64,000 nucleotides of DNA from an uncultured Azohydromonas sp. (GCF_937926365.1 NZ_CALAOH010000017.1:4401-68400), one strand, 5' to 3'. Positions 32,794 through 41,297 are shown, numbered from the stretch's first letter. A program made the numbers and translations. The notes: generated by a model from the letters alone, not told the origin.

Positions 32794-33423
32794 TCAGAAA
32801 TCCAGCCCCAGCTCCGACGCATCCCCCCGCCCTTGCCGCACCAGCACGGGCTCGTCGCCGGAGAGGTCGATCACGGTGGTGGGCGCCATCGGGCAAGCGC
32901 CCGAGTCCAGCACGGCCTCGACCTGCTTCTGCAGCCGCTCACGGATCTCCTGCGGGTCGTTCAGCGGATCCTCGTCGCCGGGCAGGATCAGCGTGGTCGC
33001 CAGCAGCGGCTGGCCCAGCTGCTCCAGCAGCGCCTGTGTCACGCGGTGCTCGGGTACGCGCAGGCCGATGGTGCGCCGCGAGGGATGGCTCAGCCGGCGC
33101 GGCACCTCCTTGGTCGCCTCCAGGATGAAGGTGAAGGGCCCCGGCGTGGCCAGCTTCAGCAGCCGGTACTGATGGTTGTCCACCCGGGCGTAGCTGGCGA
33201 GCTCGGAGAGGTCGCGGCACAGCAGCGTGAGGTGGTGCTTCTCGTCCACCTGCCGGATGCGGCGCAGCTTCTCCGCCGCCGCCTTGTCGTCCAGCTGGCA
33301 CACCAGCGCGTAGCTGGAGTCGGTGGGCACGGCGCAGATGCCGCCGCCTTGCAGCATCTGCGCCGCCTGCTTCAGCAGCCGCGGCTGCGGGTTCTCGGGG
33401 TGGAGCTCGAAGTATTGGGACAT
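32794..33423 (-). CDS. yciO: YciO-type Sua5/YrdC family protein
   Basis: A 209-residue YrdC-fold protein of the YciO branch (E. coli YciO 206 residues; same beginning M-S-Q-x-F-x-x-H-P-x-N-P-Q). Relatives TsaC/Sua5 make threonylcarbamoyl-adenylate for tRNA t6A; YciO has at most weak activity and its role is unsettled. Motifs are C-A-V-P-T-D-S-S-Y-A near residue 30, K-H-H-L-T-L-L-C near 62, P-G-P-F-T-F-I-L near 93 and T-I-G-L-R-V-P near 117. It lies downstream of the PHP phosphatase gene, as in E. coli yciV-yciO, separated by a REP element. Confidence 0.9.
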   Translation of the reverse strand: MSQYFELHPENPQPRLLKQAAQMLQGGGICAVPTDSSYALVCQLDDKAAAEKLRRIRQVDEKHHLTLLCRDLSELASYARVDNHQYRLLKLATPGPFTFILEATKEVPRRLSHPSRRTIGLRVPEHRVTQALLEQLGQPLLATTLILPGDEDPLNDPQEIRERLQKQVEAVLDSGACPMAPTTVIDLSGDEPVLVRQGRGDASELGLDF

Positions 33424-33438
33424 GCTTTTTGTTGTCGA

Positions 33439-33517
33439 TTCCGTTCGGGCTGAGCTTGTCGAAACCCTGCGGCCCGGCCAAGCTGCTGGCCCTTCGACAA
33501 GCTCAGGGCGAACGGAA
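33439..33517. repeat. REP-like palindromic element, copy 2
   Basis: Perfect 25-base complementary arms at 33439-33463 (TTCCGTTCGGGCTGAGC...) and 33493-33517, apart from one base. It lies between the PHP phosphatase stop and the yciO start. It is the best-preserved of the copies in the window. Confidence 0.85.
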
Positions 33518-33528
33518 AGAGGTTTGCG

Positions 33529-34395
33529 TCAGGGCGTGTGCACCCGCTCGGCCAGCATTTCCCACACCGGGATCAGCTTCGGCGGCAGTAGCGGCAGGGT
33601 GCCGATGTCGGTATGGCTTTCGTCGGGACTGTGGAAATCGCTGCCGCGCGAGGCGTAGAGGCCGAGTTCCAGCGCCAGGGCGGCGTACTTGCCGTATTCG
33701 TCGGGGCGGTGGCTGCCGGTGACCACTTCCACCCCTTCGCCACCCAGGGACTTGAACTCGCTGAAGAAGGCGTGCTCCTCCAGCGGCGTGAAGTGGTAGC
33801 GCCCGGGATGCGCGATGACGGCCATGCCGCCGGCGCCGCGTATCCAGCGCACCGCGTCGGCCAGCGTCGCCCAGCGGTGCGGCACGAAGCCGGGCTTGCC
33901 CTCGGCCAGGTAGTGGCGGAAGACCTCCGGCGTGCTGGCGCACACGCCGGTCTCCACCAGGAAGCGCGCGAAGTGCGTGCGCGAGACCAGCTCGGGGTTG
34001 CCCGCGTACTTCAGCGCGCCCTCGTAGGCGCCCTCGATACCCACCGCCGCCAGCGCCTGCGCCATCTCGCGCGCGCGCTGGCCGCGCCCGCCGCGTGTGG
34101 CCTCCAGGCCCTCGCGCAGCGTCGGATCGTCGATGTCGAAGCCCAGCCCGACGATGTGCACCGTCTTGCCGGCAAAGGTCACCGAGATCTCCACGCCGCT
34201 GAGGAAGGGCATTCCCAGCTCCAGCGCCGCGCGGCGCGCGCGGTGCTGGCCGCCGATTTCGTCGTGGTCCGTGAGGGACCACAGCTGCACGCCGTTGGCG
34301 TGCGCCCGGGCCGCCACGCCTTCCGGGCTCAACGTGCCGTCGGACACGTCGGAGTGGCAGTGCAGGTCGGCGTTGAGTGCAAGGGCTTCGATCAC
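33529..34395 (-). CDS. rnm: PHP-domain nucleoside 3',5'-bisphosphate phosphatase / RNase AM (YciV)
   Basis: A 288-residue PHP phosphoesterase. E. coli YciV (Rnm) and its Chromobacterium homologue remove 3' phosphates from nucleoside 3',5'-bisphosphates and act as a 5'-3' exonuclease in rRNA maturation. The trinuclear metal ligands are visible: D-L-H-C-H-S-D near residue 10, T-D-H-D near 42, G-V-E-I-S near 66, H-P-G-R-Y near 192 and the final S-D-F-H near 250. The start is GTG 34395, and no better ATG lies near the first motif. It is linked to yciO as in enterobacteria. Confidence 0.9.
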   Translation of the reverse strand: MIEALALNADLHCHSDVSDGTLSPEGVAARAHANGVQLWSLTDHDEIGGQHRARRAALELGMPFLSGVEISVTFAGKTVHIVGLGFDIDDPTLREGLEATRGGRGQRAREMAQALAAVGIEGAYEGALKYAGNPELVSRTHFARFLVETGVCASTPEVFRHYLAEGKPGFVPHRWATLADAVRWIRGAGGMAVIAHPGRYHFTPLEEHAFFSEFKSLGGEGVEVVTGSHRPDEYGKYAALALELGLYASRGSDFHSPDESHTDIGTLPLLPPKLIPVWEMLAERVHTP

Positions 34396-34494
34396 TGGAG
34401 GATTGTAGGCAGCGGGGTCCTGGCGGAACTTACGCGGCTTGGTGGCGCGGATGGCGCCCCGGCCGCGACCGGACCGGGACGCCCGGGCCGCGCT

Positions 34495-35913
34495 TCAGCG
34501 CTGCACCCGCAGGATCTGGCCGGGGTTCTCGTCCGTGATCAGGTACAGCCAGCCATCGGGCCCCTGGCGCACGTCGCGCACCCGCTTGCCCAAGTCGCCG
34601 AACAGCCGCTCGCGGGTGGCGACGCCGGTGCCGCCGGGCGTGAGCCGCCACACCGCCCGGTCCAGCATGGCCGCCACGAACAGGCTGCCCTGCCACTCGG
34701 GGAACTTGTCGCCCGTGTAGAAGCTGATGCCCCCGGGCGCGATGGAGATGGGCACCCACCAGCTCAGCGGCTGCTGCAGGCCCTCCGCCGCGGAGGCGCC
34801 GCCCACGGGGGTGCAGCTGTCCACCGGCGTGGCGCCGTACTCGCAACCGTAGGAGATCAGCGGCCAGCCGTAGTTGAACCCGGGCTGCACGATGTTGATT
34901 TCGTCGCCGCCCTGCGGACCGTGCTCCGCTTCCCAGAGCGCGCCGGTGACGGGATGGAAAGCCAGGCCCTGCGGATTGCGGTGGCCGATGCTCCAGATCT
35001 CGGGTGCGCCGCTGCCGACGGCGTAGGGGTTGCCCGGTGCCGGTGCACCGTCGGTGGTGATGCGCGCGATCTTGCCGATGCCGCTCGCCGGGTCCTGTGC
35101 CTGGCCGCGCGTGCCGGCTTCGAAGCGGTCGCCCAGCGTCACCAGCAGCGCACCGCTGGCATCGAACAGCAGCCGCCCGCCGTAGTTGCGCTCGCCGTTG
35201 ACCTTCGGCTCCTGGGTGTAGATCTTGCGCCCCTGCTCCAGGCTGGCCAGGTCCGCCGAGAGCTCGGCGCGCCACACCGCCAGGCCGCTGGCGCCGCCGC
35301 TGCCTTCCTCGACGTAGCTGAGATAGACGCGCCGGTTGGTGGCGAAGGCCGGGTCCAGCACCACGTCGAACAGGCCGGCCTGCAGCGGAGGGTTCGCGTT
35401 CTGGTTGCTGGCGAAGATCCGGGGCAGCCCGGTGATGGGCGCCGAGAGCCTGCTGCCGTCGGCGCTGAGATGGCGCAGCCGCCCGGGCCGCTCCGTCACC
35501 AGCATCGACCCGTCCGGCAGGAAGGCCAGGCTCCACGGGTGCACCAGGTTGCCGCGCAACGTCGAAATCTTGGCCGGTCCGGGTTCGGCAGGCGCCGGGG
35601 CTGGCGGCGCGGGTTCGGGCGCCGGAGACGGCGTCGCTGGCTCCGGCACGGGCGCCGCAGGTTCGGGCGCCGGAGACGGCGGTACGGACGGCGCGGGGTC
35701 CGGCGAGGGTGCGGTCACCGGGGCCCCCACGGGCCCGGCGGTCCCACCGCCGCCACCACCACCGCCACCGCAGCCGGTCGTGGCCAGGGCCACCGCCACG
35801 GCGGCGCTCCAGAGCCACTGCACGCGCCGGGGCAGCGAAGAAGCCGATGCGCCCGCATCGGCGCACGCCGGGGCGCGGGGGCAGTCCAGAAGACGGGGAG
35901 TATGGTTTTTCAT
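34495..35913 (-). CDS. PQQ-dependent aldose sugar dehydrogenase-like lipoprotein
   Basis: A 472-residue protein of the soluble PQQ glucose/aldose sugar dehydrogenase fold (YliI/Asd-like six-bladed propeller). The N-terminus has a signal helix ending A-L-A-T-T-G-C48, a lipobox-like site. It is followed by a run of nine glycines and a proline/alanine/glutamate linker up to about residue 110, so the catalytic domain is probably tethered to the outer membrane. Propeller signatures include H-P-W-S-L-A-F-L-P-D-G near 122, G-D-R-F near 255, G-H-R-N-P-Q-G-L near 309 (catalytic H and R in this family) and E-H-G-P-Q-G-G-D-E. Catalysis would oxidise aldoses in the periplasm. It lies 13 bases downstream of a paralogue in one operon. 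Confidence 0.87.
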   Translation of the reverse strand: MKNHTPRLLDCPRAPACADAGASASSLPRRVQWLWSAAVAVALATTGCGGGGGGGGGTAGPVGAPVTAPSPDPAPSVPPSPAPEPAAPVPEPATPSPAPEPAPPAPAPAEPGPAKISTLRGNLVHPWSLAFLPDGSMLVTERPGRLRHLSADGSRLSAPITGLPRIFASNQNANPPLQAGLFDVVLDPAFATNRRVYLSYVEEGSGGASGLAVWRAELSADLASLEQGRKIYTQEPKVNGERNYGGRLLFDASGALLVTLGDRFEAGTRGQAQDPASGIGKIARITTDGAPAPGNPYAVGSGAPEIWSIGHRNPQGLAFHPVTGALWEAEHGPQGGDEINIVQPGFNYGWPLISYGCEYGATPVDSCTPVGGASAAEGLQQPLSWWVPISIAPGGISFYTGDKFPEWQGSLFVAAMLDRAVWRLTPGGTGVATRERLFGDLGKRVRDVRQGPDGWLYLITDENPGQILRVQR

Positions 35914-35926
35914 GGCGAGTCCCCTC

Positions 35927-37195
35927 TCAGCGTGCGATGCGCAGGATGCGGCCGTTGTCCTCGTCGGTCAGCACGATCAGAGCACCGTCGGGCGCTTGCT
36001 TCACCTGGCGCATGCGCCGGCCCAGGCCGCGGTACAGGGCCGAGCGCGACACGACCTTGCGGCCATTGATGACCAGGCGCCACAGGGCCTGGTCCTTGAG
36101 TGCGGCCACGAAGAGGTTGCCGCGCCATTCGGGGAACATCGCTCCGCTGTAGAAGCCGATGCCGCTGGGCGCGATGGAGGTCGGCACCCACCAGGTCTGC
36201 GGTTGCTCCAAGCCGGCTGCGACGCTTTGTCCGCCGACCGGGGTGCAGTTGCCTACCGGAGTGCCGTACTCGCAGCCATAGGAGATGCGTGGCCAGCCGT
36301 AATGCTGGCCGCGCTCGATGACATTGACCTCGTCACCACCCTGCGGCCCGTGCTCGGCCGCCCACAGGTCACCCGTGAAGGGGTTCACTGCCAAGCCCTG
36401 CGGGTTGCGGTGGCCGCGGCTCCAGATCTCGGGCCGCGCACCGGCCTGGCCGAACCAGGGGTTGTCCGCCGGCACACTGCCGTCGCGGTTGATGCGCACG
36501 ATCTTGCCGTGGTGCGAGCCCAGCCACTGCGCCTTGAGGCGCTGGCCGCTGGTGAAATGGTCGCCCAGCGTGACGAAGAGCTTGTTGCCGTTCAGCGCCA
36601 TGCGCCCACCGTAGTTGGCGACGCTGACGCCGACCGGTACCTTGGGCGCGGCGCGGAAGATCACGCGCAGGTCGCGCAGGCTGTTGTTCACCAGCCGTGC
36701 GCGCGCCACGGCGATGCCCACGGCGTTGTACTGCGGCCCGGTGCCGCGCTCGGTGTAGCTGAGGTAGACCCAGTTGTCGCCGCCGAGCTGCTCCGTGAGC
36801 ACGTCCAGCATGCCGCCCTGTCCACCGACGAAGATGCGCGGCGGCAGCCCGGTGATGTTGACGATGCTGTTGCCGTTGGCGCTGATGCGGCGCAACCGCC
36901 CCGCGCGCTCGGTCACGAGCATGCTGCCGTCACCCAGGAAATCCACCCCCCAGGGATGGTTGAGCCCGGTACGCAGCGTTTGCGCGGCCGGTAGCGTCTC
37001 GGCCGCAGCTTCGGCTGCGTGCTCCAGGGCCATCGGCGCCTCGGTGGCACTGCCAGCATCGCCCCCACCGCCGCAGCCCGGCAGCATTGCCGCCAAGCCC
37101 GCCATTCCACCCCAACCGGCGAACCGGTTGAGCGCTTGGCGCCGCGAGCAATTCGCGGCCAGCACGGACTCACCCGCGCATTGCAGATCACGCAT
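35927..37195 (-). CDS. Second PQQ-type sugar dehydrogenase, predicted Tat lipoprotein
   Basis: A paralogue of the gene at 34495. From ATG 37195 (GAGG box upstream) it is 422 residues. The N-terminus carries a twin-arginine motif S-R-R-Q-A-L-N at 17-23, a hydrophobic stretch and M-L-P-G-C41, so it seems to be a Tat-exported lipoprotein, unlike its Sec-type neighbour. The propeller domain has H-P-W-G-V-D-F-L, L-G-D-H-F, G-H-R-N-P-Q-G-L, E-H-G-P-Q-G-G-D-E and the cysteine-bearing Y-G-C-E-Y-G-T-P-V-G-N-C loop that is also present in the paralogue. Tat use implies folding in the cytoplasm before export. An upstream ATG at 37267 would extend it by 24 residues that bury the twin-arginine motif further in. 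Confidence 0.86.
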   Translation of the reverse strand: MRDLQCAGESVLAANCSRRQALNRFAGWGGMAGLAAMLPGCGGGGDAGSATEAPMALEHAAEAAAETLPAAQTLRTGLNHPWGVDFLGDGSMLVTERAGRLRRISANGNSIVNITGLPPRIFVGGQGGMLDVLTEQLGGDNWVYLSYTERGTGPQYNAVGIAVARARLVNNSLRDLRVIFRAAPKVPVGVSVANYGGRMALNGNKLFVTLGDHFTSGQRLKAQWLGSHHGKIVRINRDGSVPADNPWFGQAGARPEIWSRGHRNPQGLAVNPFTGDLWAAEHGPQGGDEVNVIERGQHYGWPRISYGCEYGTPVGNCTPVGGQSVAAGLEQPQTWWVPTSIAPSGIGFYSGAMFPEWRGNLFVAALKDQALWRLVINGRKVVSRSALYRGLGRRMRQVKQAPDGALIVLTDEDNGRILRIAR

Positions 37196-37363
37196 ACGCA
37201 CCTCAACGACGTTTTTTCCGAACACGCTGTCCGTCCGGGGCCGCTTCGTGTGGCGGTAGGACGACATGCGTTTTCAGCAGTTGACGTGCCCAGCGTGGGG
37301 CTTGCCCACGGGCGCGACGCAGCCGGTGCCGCGGCCTGGGACCGCGGGCCGCGCCGCGGTCGC

Positions 37364-38266
37364 TCAGGGCGCGCGGCGTGCGCCCTTGCGGTGGGACGAC
37401 CTGTGGCGCAGGGCCACCGCGGCGCCCAGCGCCGCCCCCACCAGCGCCAGCGAGCCGGGCTCGGGAACGGCGTGGCTTTGCGGGGGCGAAACCAGCCCGC
37501 CGGCGGGCTCCGACAGGCCACCCTGGGGCGAGGAATTGAAGCCGCCGTCGCCCGCCGGACGCACGTAGACGCTCAGGTGCGAGAGGTCCTGGCGCACGCC
37601 ATTGACGTTGAAGGAGGGCGAGAGCCAGGTGCCGCCGCCGGAACCGTCGAAGGCGACATCGTGAAAGTAGTAAAGGCCGTAGCCGTTGCCGGACTTCAGC
37701 GCGACCACCATGTCGAGCAGGACCGGGTCGGTACCCATCCCGGTGCCCGTGAGCGTCCAGTGGCCTGCGGGGGCCTGGGCGCCCGCGTCCACGGAGAACC
37801 TGATGCCCAGCACCTGGTTGGACACGTTGTTGCCCCCGGTGTTGTCCTTGGCCGCCAACATCCAGCCGCTGCCCCAGCTCAGGCCCAGGTCGTCGATGCC
37901 CTTGTCGTTGCCGGGGACCAGGCCGTAGAAGTCGTTGGCCGCGGCCAGCTCGGTGTACGCATCGGCGCCGTAGGTCATGCCGCTGCTGTCGGGTACGGCA
38001 CCTTCGCCTGCCGCGCCGCTGTCATTGGGAACATCGCTCCAACCGGGCGAGGCGTTGTTGCCGTTGCCCTGGCCATTGCCCTGGCCCTGGCCCTTGCCCT
38101 GGCCCTTGCCGTGACCCTGACCGGTGGAGGTGGCGGCGCTGGACGGGGGGATGCTGGAAGCGTTGACGGTGCCGGAGGCCATGAGAGGCGCCGCATGCAC
38201 CGAGATGGCGGCACTGCCGAGAAGGGCTGCACCGAGAAGCCAACTGGCCTTCCGCTGGATGCCCAT
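37364..38266 (-). CDS. PEP-CTERM sorting-domain secreted protein
   Basis: A 300-residue exported protein. A signal peptide covers residues 1-26 (...S-A-A-I-S-V-H-A). A glycine/glutamine/lysine repeat region at about 48-72 (G-Q-G-H-G-K-G-Q) derives from short DNA repeats. A globular domain (about 95-245) follows with beta-strand-like segments. The C-terminus is a PEP-CTERM tag: V-P-E-P-G-S-L-A-L-V-G near 266, a hydrophobic helix and a basic end R-H-R-S-S-H-R-K. Exosortase EpsH/XrtA normally recognises this tag and sends the protein to the surface with exopolysaccharide. No exosortase is in the window. The function of the globular domain is not recognised. A FliA-like promoter motif lies at 38303-38329. 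Confidence 0.88.
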   Translation of the reverse strand: MGIQRKASWLLGAALLGSAAISVHAAPLMASGTVNASSIPPSSAATSTGQGHGKGQGKGQGQGNGQGNGNNASPGWSDVPNDSGAAGEGAVPDSSGMTYGADAYTELAAANDFYGLVPGNDKGIDDLGLSWGSGWMLAAKDNTGGNNVSNQVLGIRFSVDAGAQAPAGHWTLTGTGMGTDPVLLDMVVALKSGNGYGLYYFHDVAFDGSGGGTWLSPSFNVNGVRQDLSHLSVYVRPAGDGGFNSSPQGGLSEPAGGLVSPPQSHAVPEPGSLALVGAALGAAVALRHRSSHRKGARRAP

Positions 38267-38302
38267 GACCTGCCTCGATTTCCTGCTGCTACTACGCCCT
38301 GT

Positions 38303-38329
38303 TTATCGGCAGGGCAGCAGGCGGCTTGA
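38303..38329 (-). promoter_or_regulatory. Possible sigma-28 (FliA) promoter of the PEP-CTERM gene
   Basis: On the minus strand TCAAG (complement of 38325-38329), 14 bases, then GCCGATAA (complement of 38303-38310). The -10 is a perfect FliA match, and the spacing equals the TAAA-N15-GCCGATAA consensus. The start codon is 37 bases further. The same bases can also form a hairpin (CCTGCTGC...GCAGCAGG), an alternative explanation. Confidence 0.4.
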
Positions 38330-38424
38330 TGGGGCAGGCTTCGCGGGGCTTGATTCCTGTCAAGAAAACGGGTTTTCCCTGGTCGGGCCGGCCCCGTCCC
38401 GCACGAGGCCGCAGCCCGGGCGTC

Positions 38425-40155
38425 TCAAGCCTGCGCCTGCACTTCCATCTGCAGCCGCTGCTGTCCCTGCCAGACGTCCAGCCTGACGCGGTAGGCCAGC
38501 CGCACGGTGCCGGGCAGGGGTGTGACGTGGTTGAACCAGATCGCGTCGCGCAGCACGCCGTGCAGCTTCAAGCGCAGCTTCAGGTGGCGCTCGCCCACCA
38601 GGCGCTGCGCCACCACCTGCACCTCGTCGCAGAACAGCGGTGCGTCGAAGGCTTGGCCCCACACCTGCGCCTCCAGCGCCTGCACGGTGGGAGCGTCGAA
38701 CCACTGCGGTGGCAGCGGCCCGTCCACGGGCAGCCGGCGCTGCAGCGTTGCGGCGTCGAGCTGCTCCTCGGCCACCGTCACCAGCAGTTGCGCGAAGCGC
38801 GGGAAGTCGCCCTCCGCCAGCGTGCAGCCCGCCGCCATCGCGTGGCCGCCGAACTTCAGCAGCAGCCCCGGCGCGCGCTTGCTCACCAGGTCCAGCGCGT
38901 CACGCAGGTGGAAGCCCGGGATGGATCGGCCCGAGCCCTTGAGCAGCCCGTCCTGGCCGCGCGCGAAGACGAAGGTGGGACGGTGCAGCCGCTCCTTGAG
39001 CCGCCCGGCCACGATGCCGACCACGCCCTCGTGGAAGTCGGGGTCGTACAGCGCCACGGCGGCCGGGGAGTCGGTGGACTCGCCTTCGGGCGCGAGCTGC
39101 ACCAGCAGGTGCTCGGCCTGCTCGCGCATGCCGGCCTCCACCTCGCGGCGCTCGCGGTTGATGGCATCGAGTTGCTGCGCCAGCTCGCGCGCGCGCGCCG
39201 GGTCGTCGGTGAGCAGGCACTCGATGCCCAGCGTCATGTCCGCCAGCCGCCCGGCAGCGTTGACGCGCGGGCCCAGCGCGAAGCCGAAGTCGAAGGCGCT
39301 GGCGCGCAGCGGGTCGCGCCCGGCCGCGCTGAACAGTGCCTCGATGCCCGGCTGCATGCGCCCGGCGCGGATGCGCTTGAGGCCCTGCGACACCAGGCGG
39401 CGGTTGTTGGCGTCGAGCTTCACCACGTCGGCGACGGTGCCCAGGGCGACGAGGTCGAGCAGGGTGTCCAGCTTGGGCTGCGTCTTGAGGTCGAAGCGGC
39501 CACGCGTGCGCAACTCGGCCCGCAGTGCCAGCAGCACGTAGAACATCACGCCCACGCCCGCCAGCGACTTGCTCTCGAAGCCGCAGCCGGGCTGGCTGGG
39601 ATTCACGATGACGTTGGCCTCGGGCAGCAGCACCTGGCCGGCTTCGACGGCGGGGAGGTGGTGGTCGGTCACCAGCACGTCGATGCCGAGCTGGCGCGCA
39701 TGCGCCACGCCCGCGAGGCTGGCGATGCCGTTGTCCACCGTCACCAGCAGGTCCGGCCGCAGTGGCCGCGCCAGGTCCACGATGGTCGGGCTCAGGCCGT
39801 AGCCGTGCACGGCCCGGTCGGGCACCACGTAGCACAGCGAATCGGACGCGGCGCCGAGCATGCGCAGGCCGCGCAGGGCGACGGCGCAGGCGGTGGCGCC
39901 GTCGCAGTCGTAGTCGGCCACGATGCAGATGCGCCGCCCGCCCTCCAGGGCGTCAGCCAGCAGCGTGGCGGCCTCGGCGCTGCCGCGCAGCGTGGCCGGC
40001 GGCAGCAGGCGGCCGAGGGCGTCGTCCAGCTCCTCGGCGGCGCGCACGCCGCGCGCGGCGAACAGCCGCGCCAGCAGCGGGTGCACGCCGGCCTGCTCCA
40101 GCGCGTGCACCGCGCGCGGCGGCACGTCGCGCAACTCCAGCACGGGTTCGGTCAT
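38425..40155 (-). CDS. recJ: Single-stranded-DNA-specific exonuclease RecJ
   Basis: RecJ degrades single-stranded DNA 5' to 3' in recombination and mismatch repair. The 576-residue protein (E. coli 577) starts at ATG 40155. Motifs are V-A-D-Y-D-C-D-G-A-T near residue 79 (metal-binding aspartates), V-T-V-D-N-G near 138, the DHH motif V-T-D-H-H-L-P near 160, G-T-V-A-D-V near 239, and the DHHA1 G-G-H-A-M-A-A-G-C near 440. Its first codons overlap the end of the RpfE-like gene (ATGA), so translation is coupled. Confidence 0.95.
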   Translation of the reverse strand: MTEPVLELRDVPPRAVHALEQAGVHPLLARLFAARGVRAAEELDDALGRLLPPATLRGSAEAATLLADALEGGRRICIVADYDCDGATACAVALRGLRMLGAASDSLCYVVPDRAVHGYGLSPTIVDLARPLRPDLLVTVDNGIASLAGVAHARQLGIDVLVTDHHLPAVEAGQVLLPEANVIVNPSQPGCGFESKSLAGVGVMFYVLLALRAELRTRGRFDLKTQPKLDTLLDLVALGTVADVVKLDANNRRLVSQGLKRIRAGRMQPGIEALFSAAGRDPLRASAFDFGFALGPRVNAAGRLADMTLGIECLLTDDPARARELAQQLDAINRERREVEAGMREQAEHLLVQLAPEGESTDSPAAVALYDPDFHEGVVGIVAGRLKERLHRPTFVFARGQDGLLKGSGRSIPGFHLRDALDLVSKRAPGLLLKFGGHAMAAGCTLAEGDFPRFAQLLVTVAEEQLDAATLQRRLPVDGPLPPQWFDAPTVQALEAQVWGQAFDAPLFCDEVQVVAQRLVGERHLKLRLKLHGVLRDAIWFNHVTPLPGTVRLAYRVRLDVWQGQQRLQMEVQAQA

Positions 40156-41060
40156 AGGCCCTCCAGCAGCGTGCCGGCGCGCCCGGTGCGCGTGCCGCCC
40201 AGGAGTTGCCACCAGCGCCGGGGCTGCGGCTGCAGCGTCAGCGCGCTGCGCTCGCCGCACAGCACCAGGGTGCCTGCGCCGGCCTGCGCCAGCGGGGCGA
40301 TGTGCTCCTCGTCCAGCGCGGTCCAGTCCTCGCGCCAGGCGTCCCAGTCCTCGTTGAGCGCGGGCGTGCGCAGCCGCTCGTCCACGCGCACGGAAGCTTC
40401 GTCGCGCGCGGGCTGGGCCGTGCCGCAGCCGCTGAGCCACGCCCCGTTGACGGGGAGCTCGCCGCGCGCCTCGCGCGCCTCGTTGACCGGGTGGCTGAAG
40501 AACATCATCTGCACCTCGTTGAGCAGGCGGCGCAGCAGCCGCGGCTGCTCGGGCAGGTCGCGGTGCAGCGCGTGGCCGATGAGACGGTCCGGCGCCGCCG
40601 TGGGCAGCTGCTCCAGCAGCGGGTGGGTGATCAGCCAGTTCAGCGGCCCGTGCCAGTGCAGCTCGAAGCCCTCGGAGACGAAGAGCTCGCCCACGGCCTC
40701 GAACAGGCGGCGCGACTCGTCCCCGGCTAGGTTCAGCAGGGCCGGATCGGTGAGGCCGATGTGGTCGCTGCCCAGCAGCAGGTGCACGGGCGTGAGGCGG
40801 CCCCAGGGGCGCTGCGGCGGCAGCCCGGCTGCGGCGGCGTCGTGCGCGGCCCAGGGAATCAGCCCGTCCTGCACCTCCCAGCCCAGTGAGCGCGCCAGCG
40901 CGCGCTCGTGCGGCGGCGACAGCGAGGCCTCGTCCCCATCGTCGCGCGCGGTCTCGCGCCAGCGCGAGAGCAGGGCATCCAGGTGCGGCAGCCGCAACGA
41001 CTGCAAGGCTTGCCGGCCGGCTTCGGACAAGGGCGCGGCGAAGGGAATCAGCAAATGCAT
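40152..41060 (-). CDS. RpfE-like protein upstream of recJ (phosphoglycerate-mutase-like annotation)
   Basis: A 302-residue cytoplasmic protein from ATG 41060. It resembles the RpfE-type family found directly before recJ in Xanthomonas and Betaproteobacteria. Databases often label it cofactor-independent phosphoglycerate mutase or regulatory protein, but it shows no DxS or histidine metal sites of that enzyme. Visible segments are L-I-P-F-A-A-P at the start, W-G-R-L-T-P-V-H-L-L-L-G near residue 88, L-H-W-H-G-P-L-N-W near 160, L-N-E-V-Q-M-M-F near 195 and V-N-G-A-W-L-S-G-C-G near 220. Rpf genes are linked to diffusible-signal regulation in Xanthomonas, but RpfE itself has no clear role. The overlap with recJ hints at a DNA-related task. 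Confidence 0.75.
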   Translation of the reverse strand: MHLLIPFAAPLSEAGRQALQSLRLPHLDALLSRWRETARDDGDEASLSPPHERALARSLGWEVQDGLIPWAAHDAAAAGLPPQRPWGRLTPVHLLLGSDHIGLTDPALLNLAGDESRRLFEAVGELFVSEGFELHWHGPLNWLITHPLLEQLPTAAPDRLIGHALHRDLPEQPRLLRRLLNEVQMMFFSHPVNEAREARGELPVNGAWLSGCGTAQPARDEASVRVDERLRTPALNEDWDAWREDWTALDEEHIAPLAQAGAGTLVLCGERSALTLQPQPRRWWQLLGGTRTGRAGTLLEGL

Positions 41061-41196
41061 GGACGGAATTATCCGGGGCGGCTTCGGGCGGGGGCCGTGC
41101 CGAGGGTGTGCGGCTGTGGCCGTGAGCTGGTCTGTACCGTTAACCACTCGGTCATCCCCGCGCAGGTGCACTGCTGTCTGGGAATGACGAAGTAGC

Positions 41197-41209
41197 GGGG
41201 GGGGGGGGG
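41197..41209. repeat. Run of 13 G upstream of lolC
   Basis: Thirteen consecutive G at 41197-41209, 88 bases before the lolC start, in the divergent region between the RpfE-like gene and lolC. Such tracts change length by slippage and can vary promoter strength. Just before it (about 41152-41188) is a degraded palindrome beginning TCATCCCCGCG and ending GGGAATGA, reminiscent of a widespread intergenic repeat. Run length may also be a sequencing artefact. Confidence 0.75.
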
Positions 41210-41297
41210 CGCCAGCTCGCGGCTGCATCGATCTCGTATGCACGGCTCGTTGGCTGCGCACCGGCCACGCCCGCCCGCGCCGCTACGATGCCGCCCC

